Assembly (NCBI GenBank): GCA_963678555.2
Contig: CAXXJA010000002.1
Coordinates: 310,001-374,000 of the forward strand
Reading direction: 5' to 3'
Source: SABI01 sp963678555
GTDB taxonomy: Bacteria > Spirochaetota > Spirochaetia > Sphaerochaetales > Sphaerochaetaceae
Length of the DNA stretch: 64,000 bases
In this document: piece after piece, positions 25,001-33,344 of the stretch
How positions within the stretch are numbered: position 1 is the first letter of the stretch
Layout of the letters: the number at the start of each line of letters is the position of its first letter
Position numbers and translations under genes: made by a program
The notes under the pieces: generated by a model
The model's database searches: none
Told to the model about the DNA's origin: nothing
Seen by the model: the letters and a program-made list of their open reading frames with translations, nothing else

Positions 25001-25878
25001 TTCTTGAAGATCTGAATTTTGGGTTTAAACGAGGGCGTTATAAAGTTGAACGACAGGTATATCAAAAGTTTGAATCTGCACTGATGAATAAACTGCATTA
25101 TCTTGTTTTTAAAGATCGCTCCGCCGAAGAACCGGGTGGTGTATTGAATGCTTATCAACTTACCCCGCCGTTTGAAAGTTTTCAGGAACTCAAGAAACAA
25201 AAAGGATGGATTTTCTATATTCCTTCCGCTTATACATCTGTTATCGATCCTTCTACCGGTTTTGTAAATATGTTTAAACTTAAAGGTTTAACAAACTATG
25301 AAAAGAAATTGGACTTCTTTAATCGATTCGATTCTATCAGATATGATAAAGATGAAGACTCCTTTTTATTTACCTTTGATTATGCCAATTTTGATACCAC
25401 TGTTTTATTGAAAAAAAGGAAGGCTTGGGAAGTTTCCTCTAGAGGCCAACGTATTGTCTATAGGAAAAAGGAGCGAGACTATTCTGATGTGCGTCCTACT
25501 GAGATGTTGAAAGCTTTTTTTGACACGATGAATGTGGATTATTCTACTGGGAAAGATCTTCTCCCAGAAATTCTGACGATGCAGTTCACAAGAAGTTTCG
25601 ATCAGTTATATCGCGCATTTATTTATTGTCTGCAACTGAGAAACAGTAATGCCAGAACAGGCGAAGACTATATTTTATCACCGGTAAAGAACTCTTATGG
25701 TCTCTATTACGACAGCCGCACTCAATCTGTGAAAAGTAATCTTCCTTGTGATGCAGATGCGAATGGAGCGTATAACATTGCAAGAAAAGGGATGATGTAT
25801 GTTCATCAACTAATGGAAAGTGAGAACCCAACATTGAAGATAGCTCATGATGCTTGGTTGTCATATGCTATGTCGTAA
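22057..25878 (+). CDS. cas12a: CRISPR effector nuclease Cas12a (Cpf1)
   Basis: The 1273-residue protein starts MVSIQDFTHLSKVSKTLRFR. The REC lobe covers the N-terminal half. RMLPKVFFPKS (near 610) and KKNLHTMYWNAAFSERN match the WED/PI region, and KPTHPEDSY and KGKRFLEDQYFFH match the segment that processes precursor crRNA. RuvC residues are D893 (MGIDRGEKNLL), E984 (VLEDLNFGFKRGR) and D1232/D1234 (CDADANGAYNIA). The Nuc-domain Arg is R1195 (LQLRNSNART). All catalytic residues are present, so it should process its own guides and cut TTTV-type targets, as known for the family. It is AT-richer than birA. Confidence 0.98.
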   Translation: MVSIQDFTHLSKVSKTLRFRLIPMEKTEEYIKAHKILEKDKKKAEAYQQAKILLDNVYKKIINDNLESYKSNNNIYDPTLYTQLADALEAFQISKTPESRKTLRNAQRSCRENIVKHMKSSSDITVLQGKEVKKILDLAFANLNSSDIQSLSSEFKGFAGYFNGYCENRRNLFTVEERGVAVPHRIINENFSKFHNNVRKFQKLSIKHPEFHASLVEKLVEVAGALPVKSFFSIENFTDFITQKGIDQYNTLLGGLQTDGEDGKIQGINEYINLYCQQHPEIHRRDLLMTPLYKQILSDRTQSAFIPTPYENEEEMLADVKTLISEEFNDLFESSARQISRALAFDTTSIYFSSVQVRAISQYCYHEWNAIQTAHELRLTEDMLNGRRKLTKKEETLLQRKVKKNHYTLKDVYTICESIGMSDGYNSFESFFSKEIDRLLGDLAEARTRLIELFYEQKDNQSLFTGNPHHIEILKTFLDLVLQVVNLVRGILPPSDYDFDTDFYELLLLNNLTLKTIPAVYDKIRNFLTKKSHKEKQFKLNFESPTLGDGWDENKQTQNLCVILRKDGEYYLGILNKNDKPDLQSEDLQITSGEKFYERMVYKYLSTSTRMLPKVFFPKSGNFPVPTPPDLVSCVTKKRDKVEHYYSPEYESLSSFEKDLIRFYQKSIPLYGDWRVFEMEFKSPEEYATLKEFYQDVDSQNYRITFSSISASYIESLVQKGRLYLFKIYNKDFAPGASGKKNLHTMYWNAAFSERNLKDFTIKLNGQAQLFYRPAVNSGTKKPTHPEDSYVVNRTTREGKTLPDEIHAELFRYANTTMKKDSLSIEAKKFYPEAIIKQVAHSITKGKRFLEDQYFFHVSLTFNSRKEVPIETINEKVSTMLKENENIHVMGIDRGEKNLLYISILDHAGTLVHQESLNILERPNNRGFVDYQDKLKKAEFDRDKARKSWRSINKIKDLKEGYLSHSVSRIAHLVVEYQAVIVLEDLNFGFKRGRYKVERQVYQKFESALMNKLHYLVFKDRSAEEPGGVLNAYQLTPPFESFQELKKQKGWIFYIPSAYTSVIDPSTGFVNMFKLKGLTNYEKKLDFFNRFDSIRYDKDEDSFLFTFDYANFDTTVLLKKRKAWEVSSRGQRIVYRKKERDYSDVRPTEMLKAFFDTMNVDYSTGKDLLPEILTMQFTRSFDQLYRAFIYCLQLRNSNARTGEDYILSPVKNSYGLYYDSRTQSVKSNLPCDADANGAYNIARKGMMYVHQLMESENPTLKIAHDAWLSYAMS

Positions 25879-25889
25879 GGATTTTAATT

Positions 25890-26456
25890 TTGGAACCTTA
25901 CCTTAAAATATCATACCTTAATGATTTTATCTTTTGTCCGTTATCAATTTATTATCACGAATTGTACGGGCAGACCTCGCACATAATATACCATGGTAAA
26001 CCCCAGATTGATGGCAAGGCTGCACACGCAAGCATAGACAATGCAACCTATTCGACGCATTCAGAAATCCTCCAGGGGATTTCAGTGTATTGTGAACGGT
26101 TGAAACTGTATGGTTGTATAGACCTCCTAGATGTTAGACGAAAGCTTTTGACTGAACGGAAAAAGAAAATTGTGAAAATATATCATGGATATATATTTCA
26201 ACTGTATGCACAATACTATTGTCTTGAAGAGATGGGATATGATGTGACTATTTTACGGTTCCATTCAATTGACGATAATATAGTTCATCATGTTTCCCTT
26301 CCTTGTGAAGATGATAAGATGCGTGAGAAATTCTATCAAACGCTAGATGATATCAGGACTTTTGATCCTGATATGTTTCTCCCTACCAATCCACAGAAAT
26401 GTAATACCTGTATCTATCATAATTTATGTGATCGACCTTTGGAGGAATCATGTTGA
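25890..26456 (+). CDS. cas4: CRISPR adaptation nuclease Cas4
   Basis: The ATG at 25854 lies inside cas12a and has no ribosome site. The TTG at 25890 follows TAAGG, which overlaps the cas12a stop, and gives an N-terminus (M)EPYLKISYLNDFIFCP that fits Cas4, so I use it; the product is 188 residues. It has the N-terminal cluster Cys in FIFCP, RecB-type motifs GCIDLL, LLTERKKKIVK and QLYAQYY, and the C-terminal CNTCIYHNLC. Cas4 trims prespacers and checks the PAM with Cas1-Cas2. It overlaps cas1 by seven bases. Confidence 0.9.
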   Translation: MEPYLKISYLNDFIFCPLSIYYHELYGQTSHIIYHGKPQIDGKAAHASIDNATYSTHSEILQGISVYCERLKLYGCIDLLDVRRKLLTERKKKIVKIYHGYIFQLYAQYYCLEEMGYDVTILRFHSIDDNIVHHVSLPCEDDKMREKFYQTLDDIRTFDPDMFLPTNPQKCNTCIYHNLCDRPLEESC

Positions 26457-27418
26457 GTGCTCAGGACTTTAAGCACAGGCAAATTGTGTTTATCTTTACA
26501 ATGCAGGGAGAATATGTCGGTTTCCGTAACGACAACATCATAGTGTTTACACGTGAAAAGAAAGTGAAGTTTCAAACAAGTTCGTACTTGTTGTTTGCGA
26601 TTTTCATTGTTGGAAGCACAAAAATTACCAGTGGCGTCCTTGACCGGTCAAAAAAGTTTGGCTTTTCAATCGTTTTATTAACAACCAATTATAGAGTTTA
26701 TGCAATCATCAACAGTAAAGCTGAAGGAAATGTGCTACTTAGACGAAAACAATATGCGTTCAGAGGTTTTGAAATCGGCGCTCAGATCATATCTAATAAA
26801 ATTATTAACCAAAAAAGAGTTTTGAAAGGAATTCGCAACAAAACCGGTGACATTAAACATGCGATAACCTGTTTAGATGAGTATTCGCAAAGGGTTGTCA
26901 CAGTTCAAGGAACCTGTCAAGAAATCATGGGAATAGAGGGAGCAGCTTCAAAACTCTATTTCAAGGAAATGTTTAAAAATCATGCTTGGACATCCCGAAG
27001 ACCTCGTGTAAAACATGATATGACCAATTGTCTTTTGGACATAGGTTATACCATGCTGTTCAATATAATTGATGCCCTATTAGAGATGTATGGATTTGAT
27101 ACCTATGAAGGAGTACTTCATCGTCCTTTTTTTCATAGGAAATCCCTGACTTGTGATATCATCGAACCTTTTAGACCAGTCGTAGATCGAAGTATCAGGA
27201 AAGCGCTTAACCTAGGGCAAGTGAAGGAAGGTGATTTTTTCTATCGGCAAGATAGATACTCACTCTTTGGAAAACAAGCGGTTCCTTACATTCGATTCCT
27301 TTCAGAAGATCTTCTTTCGAATAAAGATCAATTGTTTCTGTATATTCAACAGTACTATAGATCATTCATTCGCGATAAGGATATACATGACTATCCTTTT
27401 TACTTGATAGAGGTGTAA
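26450..27418 (+). CDS. cas1: CRISPR integrase Cas1
   Basis: The 322-residue protein has an N-terminal beta domain and a helical catalytic domain. Metal ligands are E163 in GIEGAASKLYF, H224 in GVLHRPFFHRKS and the acidic group in CDIIEPFRPVVDR (D236/E239). It joins new spacers to the array as part of the Cas1-Cas2 complex. The Shine-Dalgarno is within the end of cas4 (TTGGAGGA). It is two bases from cas2, so the adaptation genes form one unit after cas12a. Confidence 0.97.
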   Translation: MLSAQDFKHRQIVFIFTMQGEYVGFRNDNIIVFTREKKVKFQTSSYLLFAIFIVGSTKITSGVLDRSKKFGFSIVLLTTNYRVYAIINSKAEGNVLLRRKQYAFRGFEIGAQIISNKIINQKRVLKGIRNKTGDIKHAITCLDEYSQRVVTVQGTCQEIMGIEGAASKLYFKEMFKNHAWTSRRPRVKHDMTNCLLDIGYTMLFNIIDALLEMYGFDTYEGVLHRPFFHRKSLTCDIIEPFRPVVDRSIRKALNLGQVKEGDFFYRQDRYSLFGKQAVPYIRFLSEDLLSNKDQLFLYIQQYYRSFIRDKDIHDYPFYLIEV

Positions 27419-27420
27419 GT

Positions 27421-27696
27421 ATGTTGATAGTAAGTTATGATATATCAGACAACAAGGTACGCGCAAAATTTTCTAAATATCTTGGAAAATATGGAATGAG
27501 GTTACAATATTCAGTCTTTCAGATCCGGAATACTGCTACAATTCTGAAGAATATTACCTACGAAATTGAAAATTCGTTCAAAAAATATTTCACAGAATCG
27601 GACAGTGTGGTAATATTAGAACTAAGTAAAACTTGTAAGATAACTCGATATGGTTATAGTGCACATACTGATGATGACCTTTTGATTGTTTTATAA
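27421..27696 (+). CDS. cas2: CRISPR adaptation protein Cas2
   Basis: The 91-residue protein starts MLIVSYDISDNKVRAKFSKY with the conserved D7 in the first ferredoxin-fold strand, and ends KITRYGYSAHTDDDLLIVL. Cas2 is the structural centre of the Cas1-Cas2 integrase. It is followed by the array leader. Confidence 0.95.
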   Translation: MLIVSYDISDNKVRAKFSKYLGKYGMRLQYSVFQIRNTATILKNITYEIENSFKKYFTESDSVVILELSKTCKITRYGYSAHTDDDLLIVL

Positions 27697-27832
27697 TGCA
27701 AACCTATAGTCTTACTGGGCAAATCGGATGTTTGATATGGGGCATTATTTTATGATTGAGCAAAAAAAGACGTTTTTTCTACTGTATATTGATCGATTAC
27801 TAAATAAATCAAAGAGAATTTGAGCTTCAAGG
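27697..27832 (+). promoter_or_regulatory. Leader of the CRISPR array
   Basis: A 136-base AT-rich stretch joins cas2 to the first repeat. It contains a small hairpin AAAAAA-GAC-GTTTTTT near 27764-27780 and the segment ATTGATCGATTACTAAATAAATC just before the array. By position it is the leader with the array promoter and the spacer-integration signal. No clear -35/-10 pair was found. Confidence 0.6.
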
Positions 27833-29862
27833 GTCTAAGGACCCATAGGAATTTCTACTGTTGTAGATCAGGTTAAATATTTCCTTGTACAATGGTCTAA
27901 GGACCCATAGGAATTTCTACTGTTGTAGATAGGGATCCTGACCTCACCTTGACTTATGTCTAAGGACCCATAGGAATTTCTACTGTTGTAGATAAATCCT
28001 CCTACTCACCCTGGTCAAGGTCTAAGGACCCATAGGAATTTCTACTGTTGTAGATTTATCGCCAATGCGATATAGTAAATTGTCTAAGGACCCATAGGAA
28101 TTTCTACTGTTGTAGATTTCAGGTATGGTTGGAGTGAGAGCATGTCTAAGGACCCATAGGAATTTCTACTGTTGTAGATAAGTTGATCTCTGTTGCCTTT
28201 GCGAGTCTAAGGACCCATAGGAATTTCTACTGTTGTAGATAGAGTAAGAGTGTCACCATCATCAGAGAGTCTAAGGACCCATAGGAATTTCTACTGTTGT
28301 AGATCTATTTCTTTATCCACTGTTGAAAGTGTCTAAGGACCCATAGGAATTTCTACTGTTGTAGATGCTAGTGATATTTCAGTGACTCACACGTCTAAGG
28401 ACCCATAGGAATTTCTACTGTTGTAGATCCGACTAACTGCACATTCCTTGCAAGTCTAAGGACCCATAGGAATTTCTACTGTTGTAGATAATGCCATGGG
28501 TATTTACCGCCTGTTGTCTAAGGACCCATAGGAATTTCTACTGTTGTAGATAAATTCATTGAACCACCAGCATCTACGTCTAAGGACCCATAGGAATTTC
28601 TACTGTTGTAGATCTTGACCGTGTAGATAAACTTTCACAAGTCTAAGGACCCATAGGAATTTCTACTGTTGTAGATATGGTAAATCATTACGAACAGCTA
28701 TCAAGTCTAAGGACCCATAGGAATTTCTACTGTTGTAGATCCTTCACAGGTTCGCTCCTGTTCTTGGTCTAAGGACCCATAGGAATTTCTACTGTTGTAG
28801 ATTAGAACACGAGACAAAAGATGGCGGGTCTAAGGACCCATAGGAATTTCTACTGTTGTAGATATGTAAAGCCTGACTCTCTTGCCATCTTCGTCTAAGG
28901 ACCCATAGGAATTTCTACTGTTGTAGATCTAGCATGTTCGACCAGTCGTTCATCGTCTAAGGACCCATAGGAATTTCTACTGTTGTAGATATCAGAATCA
29001 TATTCAACTCCTATAGTCTAAGGACCCATAGGAATTTCTACTGTTGTAGATTTGCCATATGCTTGACAATAATATCAGGTCTAAGGACCCATAGGAATTT
29101 CTACTGTTGTAGATCGGAATAGGGGCCATCACCTCCTACAGTCTAAGGACCCATAGGAATTTCTACTGTTGTAGATCGGAATAGGGGCCATCACCTCCTA
29201 CAGTCTAAGGACCCATAGGAATTTCTACTGTTGTAGATAAAAGAAATGACATGGTCCCTAGAGAGTCTAAGGACCCATAGGAATTTCTACTGTTGTAGAT
29301 TCTTCATGGTCGGTTCCAGGCTGATCGTCTAAGGACCCATAGGAATTTCTACTGTTGTAGATTCTTCATGGTCGGTTCCAGGCTGATCGTCTAAGGACCC
29401 ATAGGAATTTCTACTGTTGTAGATTTGGCTATTGTCGATGTCAGCATGTCCGTCTAAGGACCCATAGGAATTTCTACTGTTGTAGATATCATGAGACATC
29501 TCGAGATCGAAGATGTCTAAGGACCCATAGGAATTTCTACTGTTGTAGATCGTGAGCACCACTGTGGCCTTCTTTCGTCTAAGGACCCATAGGAATTTCT
29601 ACTGTTGTAGATTTCGGTCTGATCTTGTACCCAGGGAGGTCTAAGGACCCATAGGAATTTCTACTGTTGTAGATTTCGGTCTGATCTTGTACCCAGGGAG
29701 GTCTAAGGACCCATAGGAATTTCTACTGTTGTAGATATCAACAACTCCTTACTATGGAACAAAGGTCTAAGGACCCATAGGAATTTCTACTGTTGTAGAT
29801 ATGAAAGAAGTTAATCAGCAGGGCGGGTCTAAGGACCCATAGGAATTTCTACTGTTGTAGAT
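27833..29862 (+). CRISPR. Type V-A CRISPR array, 33 repeats and 32 spacers
   Basis: The repeat is 36 bases. It begins GTCTAAGGACCCATAGG and ends AATTTCTACTGTTGTAGAT, the stem-loop handle known for Francisella-type Cas12a guides (TCTAC-TGTT-GTAGA). All 33 copies read the same. Spacers are 25-29 bases, mostly 26. Three spacers occur twice side by side: 29115/29177, 29301/29363 and 29613/29675, leaving 29 different ones. All duplications are in the half away from the leader. The last repeat is not degenerate. No spacer was seen to match this window by eye. Confidence 0.99.
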
Positions 29863-29933
29863 AGATAAGTGTTATCTCGGGGCTTATATGAATTGGTTGA
29901 AAATCGGATGATTGTAAGCTGGAGATTACGGCG

Positions 29934-30301
29934 TGACTGAGCCACTGTTCCGTAAAAATTGAGCCAGGCAATACGCTGCGAATTGAGCCAGCGGGGAGTC
30001 TTCCCCGCCGGTCGAACATATTTCACAATACGCTAGGATACTTCGTTTGGCGTAGATCCTGTTCACTCTGAATGACGAGAGTGAATCCATTTGAGATTAC
30101 CCTGCTTGTTACCGCATTACCGATCGTATAGCCAGAAAAACGGTCACTCCAATCGTCAGGATCGACTTGAGAACACACAATGGTCGTCGCTGTTCCATAC
30201 CTCTCCTCGATAAGATCGAGAAGAATAGATTTCTTCACCTGATTATGAATTGGAAACATCAGCCAGTCATCAAGTATTAATACCGGCAGGCGCTTAAAGT
30301 A
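29934..30301 (-). mobile_element. Truncated IS21-family element, one end plus part of istB
   Basis: The end carries three TGAGCCA repeats (29938, 29960, 29984), typical of the multiple transposase sites at IS21-family ends. The adjoining coding part is the C-terminal piece of istB. The element is cut exactly at 30301/30302, where the birA repeat begins. istA and the other end are absent. Confidence 0.75.
30023..30301 (-). pseudogene. istB: istB C-terminal fragment (IS21 ATPase)
   Basis: The open frame enters from the junction at 30301 as YFKRLPVLILDDWLMFP and continues IHNQVKKSILLDLIEERYG, TTIVCSQVDPDDWSDRF and TIGNAVTSRVI. This is the Walker B to C-terminal part of IstB, the AAA+ helper of IS21 transposases. 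The N-terminal half with Walker A is gone, so it is not functional. It lies between the CRISPR array and the right birA repeat. Confidence 0.88.
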
Positions 30302-30423
30302 CCTCAGCTATACGGCAACAGTCACAGCGATCAATGATGACGGGTCTCTCTCAGTCACCGATAACCAGGGTGAAAAACATGTCCTGAACAGCGGTGAGAT
30401 ATCACTGAGGGTTGCTGAGTAGG
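30302..30423 (+). repeat. Right copy of the 122-bp direct repeat (birA 3' end)
   Basis: This copy matches 21674-21795 at 121 of 122 positions and carries the birA stop codon, but no birA gene precedes it. The convergent methyltransferase gene starts its stop codon four bases later (30427), which looks like the original birA neighbour. The copy is therefore likely the ancestral junction. Confidence 0.97.
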
Positions 30424-30426
30424 CTC

Positions 30427-31011
30427 TTATTGTTTCTGCAGGACTGCATTGATCCAGAACTCTGTCTCCCGGCCGGCTCGAACATCTTCACTGATATATT
30501 GCTCTAGAATGGTAAAAGATGTCTCCAGTGCAATAAATTGTGCGAAGGAATCGGCCGTGAAACAGGTGAAGGACCGGCCGTCCCGGGTGAAGTCAGACCC
30601 CTCTTTGAAGGAACAGTACAATATGCCACTATCGGTCAGTCCTTCACTGAGATTCCGAAAGACATCGGGCAAATCATCCCTACGTACATGCAGGAGTGAC
30701 GCACATGCCCAGATAGCATCGTAAGTCTGTTTTGCATTGAAGGTTTCGAAGGTTCCCTGATATACCGGACAACCGCTGTAGGCCCCGGCAGCTTTGACCA
30801 TCTCTGCCGAAGCGTCAAAGCCCGTACACCGGTAACCGAGTGAGGAAAAGTACTTCAGGTCTCTCCCGCTGCCGCAGCCGGCATCCAGGATGGAACAACC
30901 CGGACTCAGATAGGTGAAAAACCGGTGGTACAGGGACGAGAGATCAGCATCCACCGTACCGAGGATATACTCCTGAGCGTGTGTGTCGTAGTATTCCCTG
31001 TTGTCTGTCAT
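30427..31011 (-). CDS. Class I SAM-dependent methyltransferase
   Basis: The 194-residue product has motif I in SILDAGCGSGRDLKYFSSLG, the acidic loop GFDASAEMVKAA and a post-I strand YDAIWACASLLHV. This is the small-molecule type of methyltransferase fold. No specific substrate signature is visible. It is convergent with the right birA repeat, which suggests that birA was its neighbour before the CRISPR locus came in. Confidence 0.85.
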   Translation of the reverse strand: MTDNREYYDTHAQEYILGTVDADLSSLYHRFFTYLSPGCSILDAGCGSGRDLKYFSSLGYRCTGFDASAEMVKAAGAYSGCPVYQGTFETFNAKQTYDAIWACASLLHVRRDDLPDVFRNLSEGLTDSGILYCSFKEGSDFTRDGRSFTCFTADSFAQFIALETSFTILEQYISEDVRAGRETEFWINAVLQKQ

Positions 31012-31157
31012 ACTCCCCCCTCAACGCCTGGTAGTATTATCCCTGGTGTTCTCTTCCGGCTCTTAATCCCTACATGTCTGATAGGTGTATCATTCAATGC
31101 GTTTCAATGTTTTTATAGTGCCTCGAATGGTGGATTGCTCTAATTTCTTCGTACCCT

Positions 31158-32498
31158 TCAGCTGAGTATAAGCCCGAGCGGTACCGGTCTCTCCTTCACG
31201 GTATTTGTCTTCACATCCCTGTCAGCAATGAGCAGGTTTCTCGTTCCCTGATGATGGATCTGGGCGGAGCCGCCCCCATCCATGTTCACCATGTTCTGTA
31301 TGGAGAGACTGCCGGCAATCTCTGCTGTTTCGAGGAGAGACGATCCGCTGCTTTCCTGAAAAGGTATATGCCCGTTCTTGCTGGCTCCTTCAAGCCAGAG
31401 TATGACAGGCTTTCCGTCCTTCTCTCCGATCGCTGTTCTTGATGCTCTGGCAGTTTCATAGGGGAGGGGATAGACGGTGGAAGGGAAGGGTGTTCCCTCT
31501 CCGGTGTAGAACGGACAGGTGAGTTCCCCTGATACCGTTCCATCCTTCACAGCTGAAGGACCTACCTGCACCGCAAAGGTGATATCATCCTCTCTCGAAT
31601 AAGCTACCGCACCTGTGCTGATCTCGATAGGGTCTGCACTATGTAGAATGAAGCCTGCCATCGGAACCTGTATCCCACCGCCCTGTAAGACTGCAACGAT
31701 CCTTCTGTTCACGATCACGAGATCAGTGCCCGGTTCCTTCGGCGTGATGCGATATTCCGGACGGCTGTAGAACGTTACCCCATTCTCTCCGTCATGATAC
31801 CGTCTTGCGTCGATGTGTATGGTGGTATCAGTGAGTGACGGATACCCGATACATGCTCTGCCCTGAGAGTCGACGATGAGAGCCTCCCGCCCGAACAGGG
31901 GCGGCTGAAGAATCTCACCACCTTCCACCGCGAAGCCGTACGGTGTTCCAAGAGCGTCATAGGGGGAGTCGATATCGGTCGGGTCCATCAGGAAAAAGTG
32001 GGAGTTCACTGCAGTATGCTCTGCAGTCTCCTGTGAGAGGAACCCGAATGTATCCGAGATCGGTACATAGGTGATGGTGTCTCTTCTTCCCATAACAATA
32101 GAGAGGAGCCCGGCATCCTGAAGCCGTGCGAAAAATGTCTGAATTTCTGAGTCCTCACAGATCAGACGCTGTCCGTCACTCGTAATCCCGTCTGATTCGG
32201 CCATCCTCCTGAAGTGATACCTCGTGAGTGCCTGATCGTCATAGAGGTAGCCCGCTTCCGTTGCCCGGTCGAAGGGAGGTGCCATCCCCTTCGGTATATG
32301 GGCGAACACCATGGTGCCGTACAGACCGGGATTCTTCACGATGATATTGGCCGTGTAGAGACGGACGAGAGCCTGTACCGATTCTGCAGTGGTGTGCATA
32401 TAGCGATAGCTCAGATCGTTCCAGGAGAAGCCTGTCAGAAGTTCGTAGCGTTGGATCTCACCGTCTGAGTGTGAGAGTATACCTGTTCTTGAGTCCAT
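31158..32498 (-). CDS. Phosphodiester glycosidase (NAGPA-type) protein
   Basis: The start at 32498 (MDSRTGILSHSDGEIQRYEL) follows AAGGGA right after the permease stop; the longer frame overlaps that gene. The C-terminal half has the NAGPA hallmark MVNMDGGGSAQIHHQG and a preceding REALIVDSQGR region. The family cleaves sugar phosphodiesters, as in the human uncovering enzyme. No signal peptide is seen. It is the last gene of a sugar ABC operon, so it may act on the imported compound. The first ~200 residues are not recognised. Confidence 0.75.
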   Translation of the reverse strand: MDSRTGILSHSDGEIQRYELLTGFSWNDLSYRYMHTTAESVQALVRLYTANIIVKNPGLYGTMVFAHIPKGMAPPFDRATEAGYLYDDQALTRYHFRRMAESDGITSDGQRLICEDSEIQTFFARLQDAGLLSIVMGRRDTITYVPISDTFGFLSQETAEHTAVNSHFFLMDPTDIDSPYDALGTPYGFAVEGGEILQPPLFGREALIVDSQGRACIGYPSLTDTTIHIDARRYHDGENGVTFYSRPEYRITPKEPGTDLVIVNRRIVAVLQGGGIQVPMAGFILHSADPIEISTGAVAYSREDDITFAVQVGPSAVKDGTVSGELTCPFYTGEGTPFPSTVYPLPYETARASRTAIGEKDGKPVILWLEGASKNGHIPFQESSGSSLLETAEIAGSLSIQNMVNMDGGGSAQIHHQGTRNLLIADRDVKTNTVKERPVPLGLILS

Positions 32499-32503
32499 GG
32501 TGA

Positions 32504-33340
32504 TTATCCCTTGATACCAGCGTTCATTGAGTTGTCGATGATGTATCTCTGCGTGAAGATGAACATCGCGATGAGGGGAAGAATAGACAGGACGCTTCCG
32601 GCCAGGAGGAGGTTCCACTTCGCCTCGTACTGTCCCTGGAACTGAGTGAGCGCCTGAGTGACGGTCATGAGAGAGTCCCTCGAGAGATACAGGATCGGGC
32701 GGAGCAGGTCATTCCAGTTGTTCATGAAGGCGATGATGAACAGGGTAGCCATTGTCGCCACTCCCTGAGGAAGATAGATTGACCGGTACATAACCCAGCT
32801 GTTCGCTCCGTCTATGATCCCTGCATCAAACAGTTCATCGGGGACCTGTTCGAAGAACTCCTTCAACAGGAACGTTCCCATCGCTCCGATCAGGAAGGAT
32901 GGTACGATCAGCGGGAGGTAGGTATCGAGCCAGCCGAGGCGCATCATCAGGTAATATTCGGGGATGATAGCCACTTCATTCGGGACCATCAGTGTGAAGA
33001 TCACCAGGGCGAATATGAGGTTTTTCCCTCTGAACTTCATCTTTGCGAAGGTGAAGCCTGCCATCGAACACACAATGAGCTGTCCGAGGGAGGACATCGT
33101 GGCAACAAATACCGAGTTCATCGTGTAGCGTCCGAAGTTGAATTCCGTGATGACCGAGATGTAGTTCTCGAACATGCTTGAGGTGAACAACAGGTCGGGT
33201 ATGAGCTGAACGCTCGTAGAAAAGATTCCCTTCTCGGTGTTGAATGAGTTGGATAGCATCCAGAGGAAGGGGAAGATGTTGATGGCTGCAATCAGTACGA
33301 TGAGAGCTACTCGTACAGGCGAAACCCTATTGTGCTTCAT
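32504..33340 (-). CDS. Sugar ABC transporter permease (UgpE/MalG type)
   Basis: The 278-residue protein has six membrane helices and the EAA loop FEQVPDELFDAGIIDGANSW typical of carbohydrate-uptake (CUT1) permeases. The N-terminus VRVALIVLIAAINIFPFLWM also fits. It lies four bases from the partner permease. No ATPase gene is in the operon; CUT1 systems often share a general MsiK/UgpC-type ATPase from elsewhere. Confidence 0.9.
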   Translation of the reverse strand: MKHNRVSPVRVALIVLIAAINIFPFLWMLSNSFNTEKGIFSTSVQLIPDLLFTSSMFENYISVITEFNFGRYTMNSVFVATMSSLGQLIVCSMAGFTFAKMKFRGKNLIFALVIFTLMVPNEVAIIPEYYLMMRLGWLDTYLPLIVPSFLIGAMGTFLLKEFFEQVPDELFDAGIIDGANSWVMYRSIYLPQGVATMATLFIIAFMNNWNDLLRPILYLSRDSLMTVTQALTQFQGQYEAKWNLLLAGSVLSILPLIAMFIFTQRYIIDNSMNAGIKG

Positions 33341-33344
33341 GGTA

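Noticed and set aside
29329..29562. Minus-strand reading frame of repeated peptides within the array
   Set aside because: It is the translated CRISPR repeat (IYNSRNSYGSLD repeated) and not a protein gene.
22057..30301. A tracrRNA or extra accessory gene in the Cas12a locus
   Set aside because: No anti-repeat to the 36-base repeat was seen outside the array, and Cas12a needs none. All space between genes is accounted for by leader and IS21 remnant.
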